Notes: a model not told the origin generated them from the sequence alone. A stretch of 64,000 nt of DNA from Enterobacter quasihormaechei (GCF_004331385.1 NZ_SJON01000018.1:1-64000); one strand, 5' to 3'. Positions 1-8,628 are shown, counted from the first letter of the stretch. Numbers and translations are program-made.

Positions 1-27
1 CGGCCTACAAATGGCACCATCACGAAG

Positions 28-55
28 GTCGGGTCCGGTGAAGCCGCCACCCGAC
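28..55. repeat. REP-like palindrome at left edge
   Basis: An imperfect inverted repeat (GTCGGG...CCCGAC) with an inner 'gaagccgccacc' matches the REP units seen later in the window. Bases 1-10 look like the outer end of a second REP unit that starts before the window, so this is probably a two-unit BIME. It lies just past the stop of the minus-strand acetyltransferase gene. Confidence 0.6.
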
Positions 56-56
56 G

Positions 57-479
57 TTAACCCAACCGATAGTGCATCAAATAATACTCTCCATCCGGAG
101 AATCACCCGTCGCCTCAATGTGCCAGCCGTGGCGTTGGTAAAACGCAACCGCCCGCGCATTCTTCACCAGACACTTCAGCGCGCCTGTACTGGTAAACGT
201 CTTCTGAACCTGTTCAAGAAGCCGGCTCCCGACCCCGAGATGTTGATACTGCGGGTCGACAAACAGGTTGTGCAGAAAGTTATCGTTTACCCAGACGGAG
301 GCGAAACCCACTCTGTGACCGTCGTGGATCGCAACCCAGATCTGCTCGTCACGCGTTGCGGCGTCAAAATCCTCAAGCTGCCATTCAGAACCGTCCAGCC
401 ATGGCCAGGCAGCGCGTCGTGCATGCAGGTACAGCGTGCGCAGAAACGGCCGATCGTCTTCCTGCCAGGGCCGGATCAT
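57..479 (-). CDS. GNAT family N-acetyltransferase
   Basis: A 140-residue protein with the GNAT fold pattern: an N-terminal IRPWQEDDRPFL strand-helix, then the acetyl-CoA pyrophosphate loop QYQHLGVGSRLL (Q-x-x-G-x-G type, about residues 78-90), and a C-terminal AVAFYQRHGW motif. It should transfer an acetyl group from acetyl-CoA to an amine; the substrate cannot be read from the sequence. The frame stays open upstream to 545, but the ATG at 479 begins the conserved domain and sits 4 nt after the stop of the upstream rcnB-like gene. The longer start would overlap that gene. Co-transcription with the rcnB-like gene is likely. Confidence 0.8.
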   Translation of the reverse strand: MIRPWQEDDRPFLRTLYLHARRAAWPWLDGSEWQLEDFDAATRDEQIWVAIHDGHRVGFASVWVNDNFLHNLFVDPQYQHLGVGSRLLEQVQKTFTSTGALKCLVKNARAVAFYQRHGWHIEATGDSPDGEYYLMHYRLG

Positions 480-483
480 GGTA

Positions 484-816
484 TCAGCGGTGATAGAAGA
501 TATCTCCGTTATAGGCTTTATGGATTTTGCCATCCGCATCGCCAATCAGAACGTAGTTTTCGCCCATGTAGGTCCAGTGCGTACCGGCATCCGGCGCGGG
601 AAGGTTACGCAACTGGTACTGTTTGATGGTGTACTCAGGCGTCTGATACTGCGCGGGCGCCGTATCGCCAATCTTAAATTTGGTGAAGTCGGCGATGAAC
701 TCCTGCTCTTCATAAGCCTTAATGCCGGAAGGCGCGGCGGCCGTTTGCGGGGCTGCGAATGCGGAGCCCGCCAGAGACAGTAATACACCCAGAAGCACCA
801 ATTTACGCTTAGCCAT
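484..816 (-). CDS. rcnB: RcnB family periplasmic protein
   Basis: A 110-residue protein with a Sec signal peptide (KRKLVLLGVLLSLAGSAFA, cleavage after about residue 22). The mature domain is closely similar to E. coli RcnB, as I recall it: EFIADFTKFKIGD, YTIKQYQLRNLPAPDAG, THWTYMGENYVLI and a final GDIFYHR. In E. coli, RcnB is a periplasmic protein that modulates nickel/cobalt homeostasis alongside the RcnA exporter and RcnR repressor. Neither partner is visible here, though they could lie elsewhere, so the metal role is inferred from family only. The ribosome site GGAGAAAAA directly precedes the ATG. In E. coli the rcn genes neighbour thiM, which fits the synteny of this window. Confidence 0.8.
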   Translation of the reverse strand: MAKRKLVLLGVLLSLAGSAFAAPQTAAAPSGIKAYEEQEFIADFTKFKIGDTAPAQYQTPEYTIKQYQLRNLPAPDAGTHWTYMGENYVLIGDADGKIHKAYNGDIFYHR

Positions 817-1271
817 TTTTTCTCCAGTGATATCGTTACGGATACGCTTGTCTGCGGAGGACAGTGCGGCAGACAGCCCATTTTAAGTATCAAAACAGGG
901 TGTGTTTGAAAAAAAATGTAACAAAAGTGAACGGTTTTGTGTAGTGCCAGCGGTTGTGAGTATTATTGATATGAATGCATGCTGGTGGGAATAATTCATT
1001 GTAATTATCGTTTTGCTGAATTAATTCTGAAAATACATTGTTGCCGTAATTTTATAAACTGTAGATCGTGCATTTTTTTACAGCAGGCTTTAAGATTTTC
1101 AGGAAGATTATATTTTAATTAATTGCCCGTCACGGATCGGACAATTCGTTACTTCACTTTTAGATTACGTTTAAGTATTCCCTTGAAAAGACAGTTATTT
1201 CAAGCGTGGGTTAGCGCAGGGCTGCGCCCCGTCGGGCGTTCGCCACGAGCAGGGATGATAAGTATATATAA
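817..1271. other. AT-rich intergenic leader before gfcE
   Basis: A 455-base gap between the divergent rcnB-like and gfcE genes. It is strikingly AT-rich from about 890 to 1200. A perfect 7-bp inverted repeat CTTGAAA...TTTCAAG spans 1182-1204. It is followed by a GC-rich stretch (about 1208-1246) that can fold into small hairpins (GCGCA/TGCGC and GGCG/CGCC) just ahead of the gfcE start. I searched for a JUMPstart/ops element (GGCGGTAG) and found none. No gene is visible. Promoters for both genes must lie here, but I could not pick convincing -10/-35 pairs. Confidence 0.5.
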
Positions 1272-2402
1272 ATGAAAAACACAACAGCATTATCTGTAAT
1301 ATTCTTAGCAATAAGTCAGTTGGCGGGATGCGTAATTTCTCCTGGCCAAACGTTAAGTTCCGCAGGCAAAAAAATAATCGCGCCGGCCGATCTTAATAAT
1401 AGCTTAGATAAACAAATCGAAATTTATCCACTTACGCCCGGATTAATTGAGAAACTACGTCCAGCAGCGGCAAAATCTCAGGCAAATCCTAATCTTGATG
1501 AGCAGGTCAAAAACTGGGAATACCGTATTGGAATCGGTGACATCCTGACGGTCACCGTCTGGGATCACCCGGAGCTTACTACGCCCGCAGGACAGTATCG
1601 CAGCGCAAGCGATACGGGAAACTGGGTCAATGCCGACGGCACGCTCTTTTACCCTTACGTGGGCAAACTGCACGTGGCGGGAAAAACGGTTTCCGAAGTG
1701 CGCGAGGAGATCACCGCGCGGCTGGATAACGTCATTGAAAGCCCTCAGGTGGACGTCAGCGTTGCCGCTTTCCGTTCGCAAAAAGCCTACGTCACGGGAG
1801 AAGTGGCGAAATCTGGCCAGCAGGCCATCACCAACATTCCGCTGACGGTAATGGACGCCGTTAATGCCGCCGGTGGGCTTACTGCCGATGCGGACTGGCG
1901 GAACGTGGTGCTGACTCACAACGGTCAGGACTCCCGACTTTCCCTGTACGCCCTGATGCAGCATGGCGATTTAACCCAGAATAAGCTGCTCAACCCTGGC
2001 GACATCCTGTTTATTCCCCGCAACGATGCGCTGAAAGTATTCGTGATGGGCGAGGTTGTTAAACAGAGCACGCTGAAGATGGATCGCAGCGGCATGACGC
2101 TGGCCGAAGCGCTCGGCAATGCCGGTGGCCTGGACCAGAATATGGCCGATGCCACGGGTATTTTTGTTATTCGCTCGGTACGCGAGTCCGGGAAAATTGC
2201 GAATATCTATCAGCTGAATGCAAAAGACGCTTCGGCCATGGTGCTGGGCACAGAGTTTCAGCTTGAGCCTTATGACATTGTGTATGTCACCACCGCACCG
2301 CTGTCACGCTGGAATCGCGTGATAACGCAGCTTGTACCAACGATTAGCGGGGTGCATGACCTCACCGAAACGGTTCGTTACATCAGATCGTGGCCGCAAT
2401 AA
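1272..2402 (+). CDS. gfcE: Outer-membrane polysaccharide export lipoprotein (GfcE/YccZ)
   Basis: A 376-residue Wza-family translocon protein. The lipoprotein signal peptide ends in the lipobox LAGC (Cys20). The Poly_export and SLBB-type domains follow ([48 protein letters not shown]). It should form the octameric outer-membrane channel for a capsule or O-antigen capsule. The C-terminus ([15 protein letters not shown]) matches E. coli GfcE/YccZ rather than Wza, and a true wza is present at 42216, so this is the paralogue. The Shine-Dalgarno is weak (CAGGGATG, about 15 nt before the ATG). The stop overlaps the next gene's ATG (TAATG). Confidence 0.9.
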   Translation: MKNTTALSVIFLAISQLAGCVISPGQTLSSAGKKIIAPADLNNSLDKQIEIYPLTPGLIEKLRPAAAKSQANPNLDEQVKNWEYRIGIGDILTVTVWDHPELTTPAGQYRSASDTGNWVNADGTLFYPYVGKLHVAGKTVSEVREEITARLDNVIESPQVDVSVAAFRSQKAYVTGEVAKSGQQAITNIPLTVMDAVNAAGGLTADADWRNVVLTHNGQDSRLSLYALMQHGDLTQNKLLNPGDILFIPRNDALKVFVMGEVVKQSTLKMDRSGMTLAEALGNAGGLDQNMADATGIFVIRSVRESGKIANIYQLNAKDASAMVLGTEFQLEPYDIVYVTTAPLSRWNRVITQLVPTISGVHDLTETVRYIRSWPQ

Positions 2403-2851
2403 TGTTCAAATCGATATTGGTGGTTTGCACCGGAAATATCTGCCGTTCCCCTATTGGAGAACGGCTTTTACGCCAGTACTTGCCCGACAGAGACATCACC
2501 TCGGCGGGAATATTTGGCCTTGAGGGTTGCCCGGCGGATGACTGTGCCCAGGACGTAGCATGGCGACACGGGATTTCCCTGGACGGCCATGTGGCACGCA
2601 GGTTGACGCCCGGTCTGATGCAGGAGTCCGATCTCATTCTGGTTATGGAGCCGAAACACCTTCACTTTATTTCCGCCATGGCACCGGAGATCAGGGGCAA
2701 GTCGCTGCTATTCGGGCAATGGCTGGAGCCGCAGGATATCCCCGATCCCTACCGTAAAAGCCGTGAAGCGTTTGAATATGTGTTCGGACTCTTGGGTAAA
2801 GCCAGCCAGGAATGGGCACGTCGATTGGGTCAGAAAGGAATGAAGCATTAA
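2402..2851 (+). CDS. etp: Low-molecular-weight protein-tyrosine phosphatase Etp
   Basis: A 149-residue LMW-PTP that should dephosphorylate the C-terminal tyrosines of the kinase encoded next. The P-loop C-T-G-N-I-C-R-S is at residues 9-16 (catalytic Cys9, Arg15) and the general-acid loop DPYRKS lies near residue 118. The ATG at 2402 forms TAATG with the gfcE stop and gives the same N-terminus as Wzb (MF-x-x-ILVVC). A GTG at 2390 would add MAAI-, resembling the annotated E. coli Etp start, and cannot be excluded. The gene is also stop-start coupled (TAATG at 2849-2853) to etk. Residues differ widely from the Wzb at 43359, so it is not a recent duplicate. Confidence 0.9.
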   Translation: MFKSILVVCTGNICRSPIGERLLRQYLPDRDITSAGIFGLEGCPADDCAQDVAWRHGISLDGHVARRLTPGLMQESDLILVMEPKHLHFISAMAPEIRGKSLLFGQWLEPQDIPDPYRKSREAFEYVFGLLGKASQEWARRLGQKGMKH

Positions 2852-5049
2852 TGTCGTCTTACACAACAGACAATTATGGTGCAGCGGCACCGCAACAAAG
2901 TGAAATCGATCTTGTCCGGTTGCTCGGCGAAATGATCGACCACCGCGCGATGATTATGTGCGTGACTTTCATTTCTATCTTATGCGCGGGCCTCTATGCC
3001 TGGGTTACGCCGCCTGTTTATCAGGCGGATGCCATGGTGCAAATAGAAAGCAAACAGGATAACAGCCTGCTTAAAGGGTTAAGCCAGCTGGGCTCCGCTG
3101 TTTCAACGGATGTAGCCCCTGAAATTTTACTGCTGAAATCACGCATGATCCTCGGCGAGACCGTCGACGACTTAGGTTTGACGTTTCAGGCGAAGCAGCG
3201 CGTTTTGCCTGTTGTGGGGCGTCTCTGGCAACGCCTGCAAGGGCGGGGGCAGGGCAAAATAACCTTAGGCGAACTCCAGATCCCGCAGGTGGAGGGCAAT
3301 GCGCAGGAACTCATACTGACCGTACAGGAAGCAGGAAAGTATCACCTGACGGGCGAAAACATTGAGGCTGACGGTTCGGTCGGAAAAATGCTTGTTACGC
3401 AAGGGATCGTTTTGCTGGTGACCTCGATTGACGCTGAGCCTGGCACGCAGTTTTCGCTTAAAACGCTGACGCGCCTGGAGACAATCAACGCCCTGAAAAA
3501 GAGCCTCACGGTTGCGGAGTCGGTGAAACAGAGCGGTATCGTGACCTTAACCCTGACTGGCGACGATCCTGACAAAATTGCCAGGGTGCTGAATACGATT
3601 GCTGAGAATTATCTCCAACAGAATATCGCGCGTCAGGAGGCTCAGGATTCTCGTAGTCTGGCTTTTTTACAAAAGCAGTTGCCCAAGATCAGAACGGAAC
3701 TGGATCAGGCTGAAGCGCGGCTGAATGCCTACCGGGCGCAGCGCGACTCGGTGGACCTCTCTTTAGAGGCAAAATCCATACTGGATCAGGTTGTTAACGT
3801 CGAGAATCAGCTAAATGAGCTGACGTTCCGTGAGGCAGAGATCTCGCAGCTCTTCAAAAAGAATCACCCCACCTACCGTGCATTGCGTGAAAAGAGACAA
3901 ACCCTTGAGCGGGAACGCGAGCGTCTGAATCAGCGGGTATCAGCAATGCCCTCCACGCAGCAGGAGATTTTACGCCTGAGCCGGGACGTTGAGTCAGGCC
4001 GCACGATCTATTTACAGCTACTGACGCGCCAGCAGGAGCTGAATATTTCCCGCTCCAGCGCTATCGGGAACGTGAGGATCATTGATAAGGCGGTTACGCT
4101 CCCGGATCCAATAAAGCCGCGAAAAGCGTTAATCATCGTTCTTGGCGCACTGTTCGGGCTCATGCTCTCAATGGGCGGCGTGCTGGTACACATGGCGTTT
4201 AAACGTGGGATTATGCTCTCCGAACAGCTGGAAATGCATGGAATTCCGGTTCTGGCTACGTTGCCTCGTTCCCAGTGGCTGTGGAAAAAAACGCATTTGC
4301 GCAGAAAAATTCCGTTTACCCGTCACTGGAAGCACAAAACGCTGGACGTGCCGTTCCTGCCTGTCGATCGGCCTGCTGATATGTTTGTCGAAGCGGTTCG
4401 GGGGCTGCGCACCAGCCTGCATTTCTCCATGATGGAGGCTGAGAATCGTATCGTGATGATTTCTGGCCCTACTCAGGACTGCGGTAAAACGCTGGTGGGG
4501 ACGAACCTGGCGGCTATTGCCGGACAGAGCGGTCAGCGGGTGCTGTTTATCGATGCGGATATGCGCCAGGGCTATGTTCATAACATTTTTGGCCTGGATA
4601 ACCGCCATGGGCTGTCCAGCGTGCTTGAAGGTAAATGCGACTGTACAGAGGTAATTCAGCGCTTCGAGAAGGGGGGAATCGACGTCATTACCTGCGGCCC
4701 GGAACCGCTGCGACCGCTGGAGATGTTGTTAAGCGAACGGTTCCTGGCCGTTATGTCATGGGTTAACGAGCATTATGACATCGTCATCATCGATACCCCG
4801 CCAGTGCTGGCCGTCACCGATGCGGCGCTGGTTGCCAGAGCAGCCGGAACGACGCTGATGGTGGCCCGTTTCGATAAAACCAGCGTGAAAGAGATGGAGA
4901 ATACCATTAAACGTCTGCACCGCGTTGGCGTAAAGGTCAGCGGAACCATTCTTAACGATATTGTTAAGTCCGCAGCGCTGTTTTACGGCTCTGAGTGTAG
5001 CCAGTATGAATATGGTTATGGTTCGAAGAAAAAGCGGGGCGAGCATTAA
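2851..5049 (+). CDS. etk: Tyrosine-protein kinase Etk (capsule co-polymerase)
   Basis: A 732-residue BY-kinase of the inner membrane. An N-terminal Wzz domain is flanked by two membrane segments (about residues 33-53 and 425-448), with a long coiled-coil periplasmic region between. The cytoplasmic kinase has Walker A G-P-T-Q-D-C-G-K-T (residues 539-547), Walker A' VLFIDADMR and Walker B VIIDTPP. The C-terminal tail carries a tyrosine cluster (FYG, QYEYGYG) as expected for autophosphorylation. The ATG at 2851 follows AAGGA and couples to the etp stop; an in-frame start at 2812 would lie inside etp. It pairs with Etp and GfcE for group 4 type capsule assembly. Confidence 0.9.
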   Translation: MSSYTTDNYGAAAPQQSEIDLVRLLGEMIDHRAMIMCVTFISILCAGLYAWVTPPVYQADAMVQIESKQDNSLLKGLSQLGSAVSTDVAPEILLLKSRMILGETVDDLGLTFQAKQRVLPVVGRLWQRLQGRGQGKITLGELQIPQVEGNAQELILTVQEAGKYHLTGENIEADGSVGKMLVTQGIVLLVTSIDAEPGTQFSLKTLTRLETINALKKSLTVAESVKQSGIVTLTLTGDDPDKIARVLNTIAENYLQQNIARQEAQDSRSLAFLQKQLPKIRTELDQAEARLNAYRAQRDSVDLSLEAKSILDQVVNVENQLNELTFREAEISQLFKKNHPTYRALREKRQTLERERERLNQRVSAMPSTQQEILRLSRDVESGRTIYLQLLTRQQELNISRSSAIGNVRIIDKAVTLPDPIKPRKALIIVLGALFGLMLSMGGVLVHMAFKRGIMLSEQLEMHGIPVLATLPRSQWLWKKTHLRRKIPFTRHWKHKTLDVPFLPVDRPADMFVEAVRGLRTSLHFSMMEAENRIVMISGPTQDCGKTLVGTNLAAIAGQSGQRVLFIDADMRQGYVHNIFGLDNRHGLSSVLEGKCDCTEVIQRFEKGGIDVITCGPEPLRPLEMLLSERFLAVMSWVNEHYDIVIIDTPPVLAVTDAALVARAAGTTLMVARFDKTSVKEMENTIKRLHRVGVKVSGTILNDIVKSAALFYGSECSQYEYGYGSKKKRGEH

Positions 5050-5064
5050 GGCAGGGAAAATAAT

Positions 5065-5086
5065 CCCTCTCCCGGGCGGGAGAGGG
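5065..5086. terminator. Bidirectional terminator hairpin between etk and ddc
   Basis: A perfect 9-bp stem CCCTCTCCC/GGGAGAGGG with a GGGC loop lies between the convergent etk and ddc stop codons. On the minus strand it is followed by an AT-rich run (ATTATTTTCCC), giving it intrinsic-terminator character for ddc. The same C-rich/G-rich motif recurs in three larger palindromes elsewhere in the window. Confidence 0.6.
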
Positions 5087-5093
5087 ATAGGCA

Positions 5094-6560
5094 TTACTTC
5101 GCCAGGACTTCCTCTGCGGTACGCTCAACCAGAGACAGCAGGACTTTGATGTCCTCCAGCGTCACGGTTGGGTTCAGCAGGGTCAGCTTCAGGCAGGTGA
5201 CGCCGTTATGCTCGGTCACACCGACGTTTGCACGGCCAGACTCCAGCAGCGCGTCACCAATTTTCTGGTTCAGCAGGGCGATACCCGCGTCGTCCATCTG
5301 CACCTGTCCACGGAAGCGGAACAGCACGCTTGCCAGCTGAGGCTGCATCACCAGTTCCAGAGCAGACTGCTCTTTAACATAAGCCGCAACCTGCTGTGCC
5401 AGCGTCACGCCGTGGTCGATGATGGCCGCGTATTGCTCCTGACCCAGCGCTTCCAGGCTCATCCACAGTTTCAACGCGTCGAAACGGCGCGTGGTTTGCA
5501 GAGACTTGGAGACCAGGTTAGGCACGCCCGCTTCTTCATCGAACTCAGAGTTCAGATAAGCCGCCTGATAGCGCATCAGCTCATAATGACGCGCTTCTTT
5601 CAGCAGGAACGCGCCGCAGCTGATGGTCTGGAAGAACTGCTTGTGGAAGTCCAGGGTTACGGAATCCACCAGCTCAATGCCGTCCAGGTAGTGGCGATAC
5701 TGCTCAGACATCAGCAGCGCGCCGCCCCAGGCCGCATCAACGTGCACCCAGATATTCTGCTTCGCAGCCAGCTCAGCAATGGCACGCAGCGGATCGATAG
5801 CACCCGCATCGGTCGTGCCGGCGGTGGCTACAATCGCCAGGATCTGCTCGCCGTTCGCGTTGCACTGCTCAATTTTCGCCGCCAGATCGGAGAGATCCAT
5901 GCGGGAGAATTCGTCCGTTTTCACCTGCACCACGGACTGGTAACCCAGACCCATCAGCGCCATGTTTTTCTGCACGGAGAAGTGTGCGTTTTCCGAGCAC
6001 AGGACGCGGATTTTACGCAGATCGCCTACCAGACCGTCCTGCTGAACCGAGTGGCCCTGACGGGCGAAGAACGCGTCGCGCGCCAGCATCAGGCCCATCA
6101 GGTTGCTCTGGGTGCCGCCGCTGGTGAAGACGCCCGCGTCGCCAGCCTGATAACCCACGCGGGTACGCAGCCATTCGATCAGTTTGATCTCAATAATGGT
6201 TGCGGACGGGCTTTGATCCCAGGAGTCCATACTCTGGTTGGTGGCGTTAATCAGCACTTCCGCCGCCTGGCTAACCACCAGGCTTGGGCAGTGCAGGTGC
6301 GCCACGCATTGCGGGTGATGAACGGACAAACTGTCTTTCAGGAAGAACTCCACGGCGCGTTCAATCGCCGCTTCGTTGCCCAGCCCTTTCGGGTTGAAAT
6401 CCAGCTTAATACGGTCGCGCAGCTCCGCGACCGTTTTGCCCTGATACATCTCAGGCTGTTTCAGCCACTGCATCACAGCCTGAGTGCTTTGTTCAATCGC
6501 CTGCTGGTAAGCTTCAATGCTCTGCGCAGAGGAGAACAAAATTGGGTTTGAATCAGACAT
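5094..6560 (-). CDS. ddc: L-2,4-diaminobutyrate decarboxylase
   Basis: A 488-residue group II PLP-dependent decarboxylase. Visible landmarks are the TSGGTQSNL loop, the HVDAAWGG motif with the PLP-binding Asp, and DFHKQFF with the lysine that forms the Schiff base. It should convert L-2,4-diaminobutyrate to 1,3-diaminopropane and CO2. The start chosen is the ATG at 6560, preceded by GGAG; an in-frame TTG at 6572 lacks better support. It lies 18 nt downstream of dat, whose product supplies its substrate, so the two form one operon. A hairpin at 5065 probably ends the transcript. A glutamate or tyrosine decarboxylase is less likely given the partner gene. Confidence 0.88.
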   Translation of the reverse strand: MSDSNPILFSSAQSIEAYQQAIEQSTQAVMQWLKQPEMYQGKTVAELRDRIKLDFNPKGLGNEAAIERAVEFFLKDSLSVHHPQCVAHLHCPSLVVSQAAEVLINATNQSMDSWDQSPSATIIEIKLIEWLRTRVGYQAGDAGVFTSGGTQSNLMGLMLARDAFFARQGHSVQQDGLVGDLRKIRVLCSENAHFSVQKNMALMGLGYQSVVQVKTDEFSRMDLSDLAAKIEQCNANGEQILAIVATAGTTDAGAIDPLRAIAELAAKQNIWVHVDAAWGGALLMSEQYRHYLDGIELVDSVTLDFHKQFFQTISCGAFLLKEARHYELMRYQAAYLNSEFDEEAGVPNLVSKSLQTTRRFDALKLWMSLEALGQEQYAAIIDHGVTLAQQVAAYVKEQSALELVMQPQLASVLFRFRGQVQMDDAGIALLNQKIGDALLESGRANVGVTEHNGVTCLKLTLLNPTVTLEDIKVLLSLVERTAEEVLAK

Positions 6561-6578
6561 CGTATTCAACAACTCCGG

Positions 6579-7955
6579 TTACGCCGGGCGAACGCCCGCA
6601 GCAAGCAGCGCCTGCTCGAATTTATCCAGGAAGATTTTCAGCTCTTCGTCGCTGATCAGCAGAGAAGGCAGCAGACGCAGAACGATACCGTTACGGCCGC
6701 CACGCTCCAGAATCAGACCGGCTTCGAAGCACTTCTTCTGGATCAGCGCAGACAGCTCGCCGTCGCCAGGGAAGCAGCCCATGTGGTCAGCGGCTTCGTG
6801 CGGCTTAACGATCTCGATACCGATCATCATGCCCAGACCGCGAACGTGGCCGATGACCGGATAACGTTTCGCCATCTCTTTCAGCTGGCCCTTCAGCCAT
6901 TCGCCCTGTGCGGCCACTTTGCCCGCGATGTTCTGGTCTTTCAGGATCTTCAGCGTCGTCAGGCCGGTCGCCATTGCCAGCTGGTTGCCGCGGAAGGTGC
7001 CGGTGTGGTGACCAGGTGCCCATGCATCGAACTGCTTCTTGATGCCGAGTACAGCCAGTGGCAGACCACCGCCAACCGCTTTAGACATCACGATGATGTC
7101 TGGCTCGATGCCTGCGTGCTCGAAGGCGAAGAATTTACCGGTACGGGCAAAGCCAGCCTGAACTTCGTCGAGGATCAGCAGAATGCCGTGTTCCTGAGTC
7201 ACTTTACGAATGCGCTGCAACCACTCAGCCGGAGCCGGGTTCACGCCGCCTTCACCCTGAACGGCTTCCAGGATCACCGCAGCAGGTTTACGCACGCCGC
7301 TTTCGACGTCGTTAATCAGGTTATCGAAGTAGTAGGTCAGCGCCTTCACGCCCGCTTCACCACCGATACCCAGCGGGCAGCGGTACTCGTGCGGGTAAGG
7401 CATGAACTGGACTTCAGGCATCATGCCGTCAACCGCTTCCTTCGGAGACAGGTTACCGGTGACGGACAGCGCGCCGTGGGTCATACCGTGGTAACCACCA
7501 GAGAAACTGATGATACCGCTACGACCGGTCACTTTTTTCGCCAGCTTCAGCGCAGCTTCAACGGCGTCAGCGCCGGATGGGCCAGTGAATTGCAGGCAGT
7601 ACTCTTTGCCCTGACCAGGCAACAGAGAGAGAAGATATTCTGAAAACGCGTCTTTCAACGGCGTGGTCAGATCCAGGGTATGTAACGGCAAGCCGCTGGT
7701 AATGACATTTTGGATGCTTTTCAGCACATCAGGATGATTGTGGCCAAGCGCGAGGGTGCCTGCGCCTGCTAAACAGTCAAGGTATTCTTTATTATCTGCA
7801 TCGGTGATCCACACGCCTTCTGCTTTCGTGATCGCTAAAGGCAGTTTGCGCGGATAACTCCTGACGTTAGATTCAAACTCGGCCTGACGGGCCAGATAGG
7901 TTTCGTTGCTTTTGTGGGCATCTACGGTGTCAATACGGACTTTATCCGTCATCAT
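6579..7955 (-). CDS. dat: Diaminobutyrate--2-oxoglutarate aminotransferase
   Basis: A 458-residue class III PLP aminotransferase. It shows [15 protein letters not shown], the [12 protein letters not shown] motif, [14 protein letters not shown] with the PLP-ring Asp, and [12 protein letters not shown] with the PLP lysine. It should make L-2,4-diaminobutyrate from aspartate 4-semialdehyde using glutamate as amino donor. AGGAG lies 4 nt before the first of two adjacent ATG codons. A good sigma-70 promoter lies about 85 nt upstream. Its immediate partner is ddc, together giving the diaminopropane route known from Enterobacter and Acinetobacter. This operon is absent from E. coli K-12 at this locus as far as I recall. 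Confidence 0.9.
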   Translation of the reverse strand: MMTDKVRIDTVDAHKSNETYLARQAEFESNVRSYPRKLPLAITKAEGVWITDADNKEYLDCLAGAGTLALGHNHPDVLKSIQNVITSGLPLHTLDLTTPLKDAFSEYLLSLLPGQGKEYCLQFTGPSGADAVEAALKLAKKVTGRSGIISFSGGYHGMTHGALSVTGNLSPKEAVDGMMPEVQFMPYPHEYRCPLGIGGEAGVKALTYYFDNLINDVESGVRKPAAVILEAVQGEGGVNPAPAEWLQRIRKVTQEHGILLILDEVQAGFARTGKFFAFEHAGIEPDIIVMSKAVGGGLPLAVLGIKKQFDAWAPGHHTGTFRGNQLAMATGLTTLKILKDQNIAGKVAAQGEWLKGQLKEMAKRYPVIGHVRGLGMMIGIEIVKPHEAADHMGCFPGDGELSALIQKKCFEAGLILERGGRNGIVLRLLPSLLISDEELKIFLDKFEQALLAAGVRPA

Positions 7956-8039
7956 ATCACTCCTACAACCGCCGCTTCGTTATGAGCAACGATTGAATAA
8001 AAAGTTAAAAAACAGATGGGGCCTGAAAAAAACGCCGCC

Positions 8040-8068
8040 AATATAGAGCCTTTTGTCACCGGGCTCAA
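8040..8068 (-). promoter_or_regulatory. Predicted sigma-70 promoter of dat-ddc
   Basis: On the minus strand, TTGAGC (8068-8063) and TATATT (8045-8040) are separated by exactly 17 bp. This places the transcription start near 8033, about 77 nt before the dat ATG. The leader contains a run of T residues after GGCGGCG but no complete hairpin that I recognise. The rest of the 311-base gap (7956-8266) holds no gene I can support. Confidence 0.55.
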
Positions 8069-8235
8069 TGGTTAATTTGTTTACTGTTTTGTGACACAGG
8101 GCACAGGGGAGGGGGTAACCTCATTTTCTGGCAAAAACTTGCAGTTTATAGCGAGTAAAAACAGTGGCTTAGATATGAATTGTCAGCATTGTAAAATCAG
8201 ACAAAAGAGTGTGGCAAATTGTGCGACTGGCAGGC

Positions 8236-8259
8236 TAAAAGGAGGCGGGGAGCCTCCTT
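8236..8259 (-). terminator. Intrinsic terminator of the 66-residue ORF
   Basis: On the minus strand an AAGGAGGC/GCCTCCTT stem with a 5-nt loop is followed by TTTTAG. It begins 8 nt past the stop codon of the small ORF at 8267-8467. This is a typical intrinsic terminator and supports the idea that the small ORF is a real transcription unit. Confidence 0.7.
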
Positions 8260-8266
8260 ACGCTGT

Positions 8267-8467
8267 TTATTTCTGGGTAATGCTTAAAATGCCGTGTTCG
8301 CGTCCCTTCGTTTTATTCCACGACGCGTCCGTAATGCCGTTCTCATCCAGGCTTAGCGATATCACAAAACCATTACCGTGAATTTCATAAAAATTGGCGT
8401 TCAGGCGTTTAACGCTGGCTTTTTTGGCGCATTTTCCGCTTTGGTTTGCTGATATCACACGAGCCAT
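8267..8467 (-). CDS. Small hypothetical protein (66 residues)
   Basis: I do not recognise this protein. It is small and basic, with a Lys-rich start (SGKCAKKASVKR), a beta-rich middle (NANFYEIHGNGFVISLSL) and a polar tail (DASWNKTKGREHG). It has no signal peptide or membrane segment and a single Cys. Support for coding comes from its balanced composition, unlike antisense shadow frames, and from a strong intrinsic terminator 8 nt downstream on the same strand. The ribosome site is weak (GAGCG, about 8 nt before the ATG). It lies next to the degraded secretion-effector patch and could be a relict of a toxin or immunity domain; that is speculation. Confidence 0.5.
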   Translation of the reverse strand: MARVISANQSGKCAKKASVKRLNANFYEIHGNGFVISLSLDENGITDASWNKTKGREHGILSITQK

Positions 8468-8604
8468 TGCCAGCGCTCATTTGCGTGCACCCCGAGCGCT
8501 CTAACTGAGCGCGATAGTGTGCGCTAATGGCGTGTGTAGGCGAAACTGCTTTAAATACTTATGCATAGTTAGGAAGTTGTTATATGAAGTATAGAGTTTA
8601 GAAG

Positions 8605-8623
8605 AGGGGCCATGATAGCCCCT
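8605..8623 (-). terminator. Hairpin after the exported immunity-like gene
   Basis: An AGGGGC/GCCCCT stem with a 7-nt loop begins 6 nt past the stop codon at 8629 on the minus strand. The following tract (CTTCTAAAC) is only moderately T-rich, so termination strength is uncertain. Confidence 0.5.
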
Positions 8624-8628
8624 AAGAC

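Noticed and set aside
817..1271. JUMPstart/ops element before gfcE
   Set aside because: No GGCGGTAG core exists on the plus strand in this gap.
5208..6551. 447-residue open frame on the plus strand antisense to ddc
   Set aside because: Composition is rich in His, Gln and Arg with no recognisable domain; it mirrors the codon structure of the well-supported ddc gene on the other strand.
8091..8381. 96-residue plus-strand ORF between dat and the small ORF
   Set aside because: It overlaps the dat promoter region, the terminator at 8236 and the minus-strand ORF, and its translation shows no coding character.
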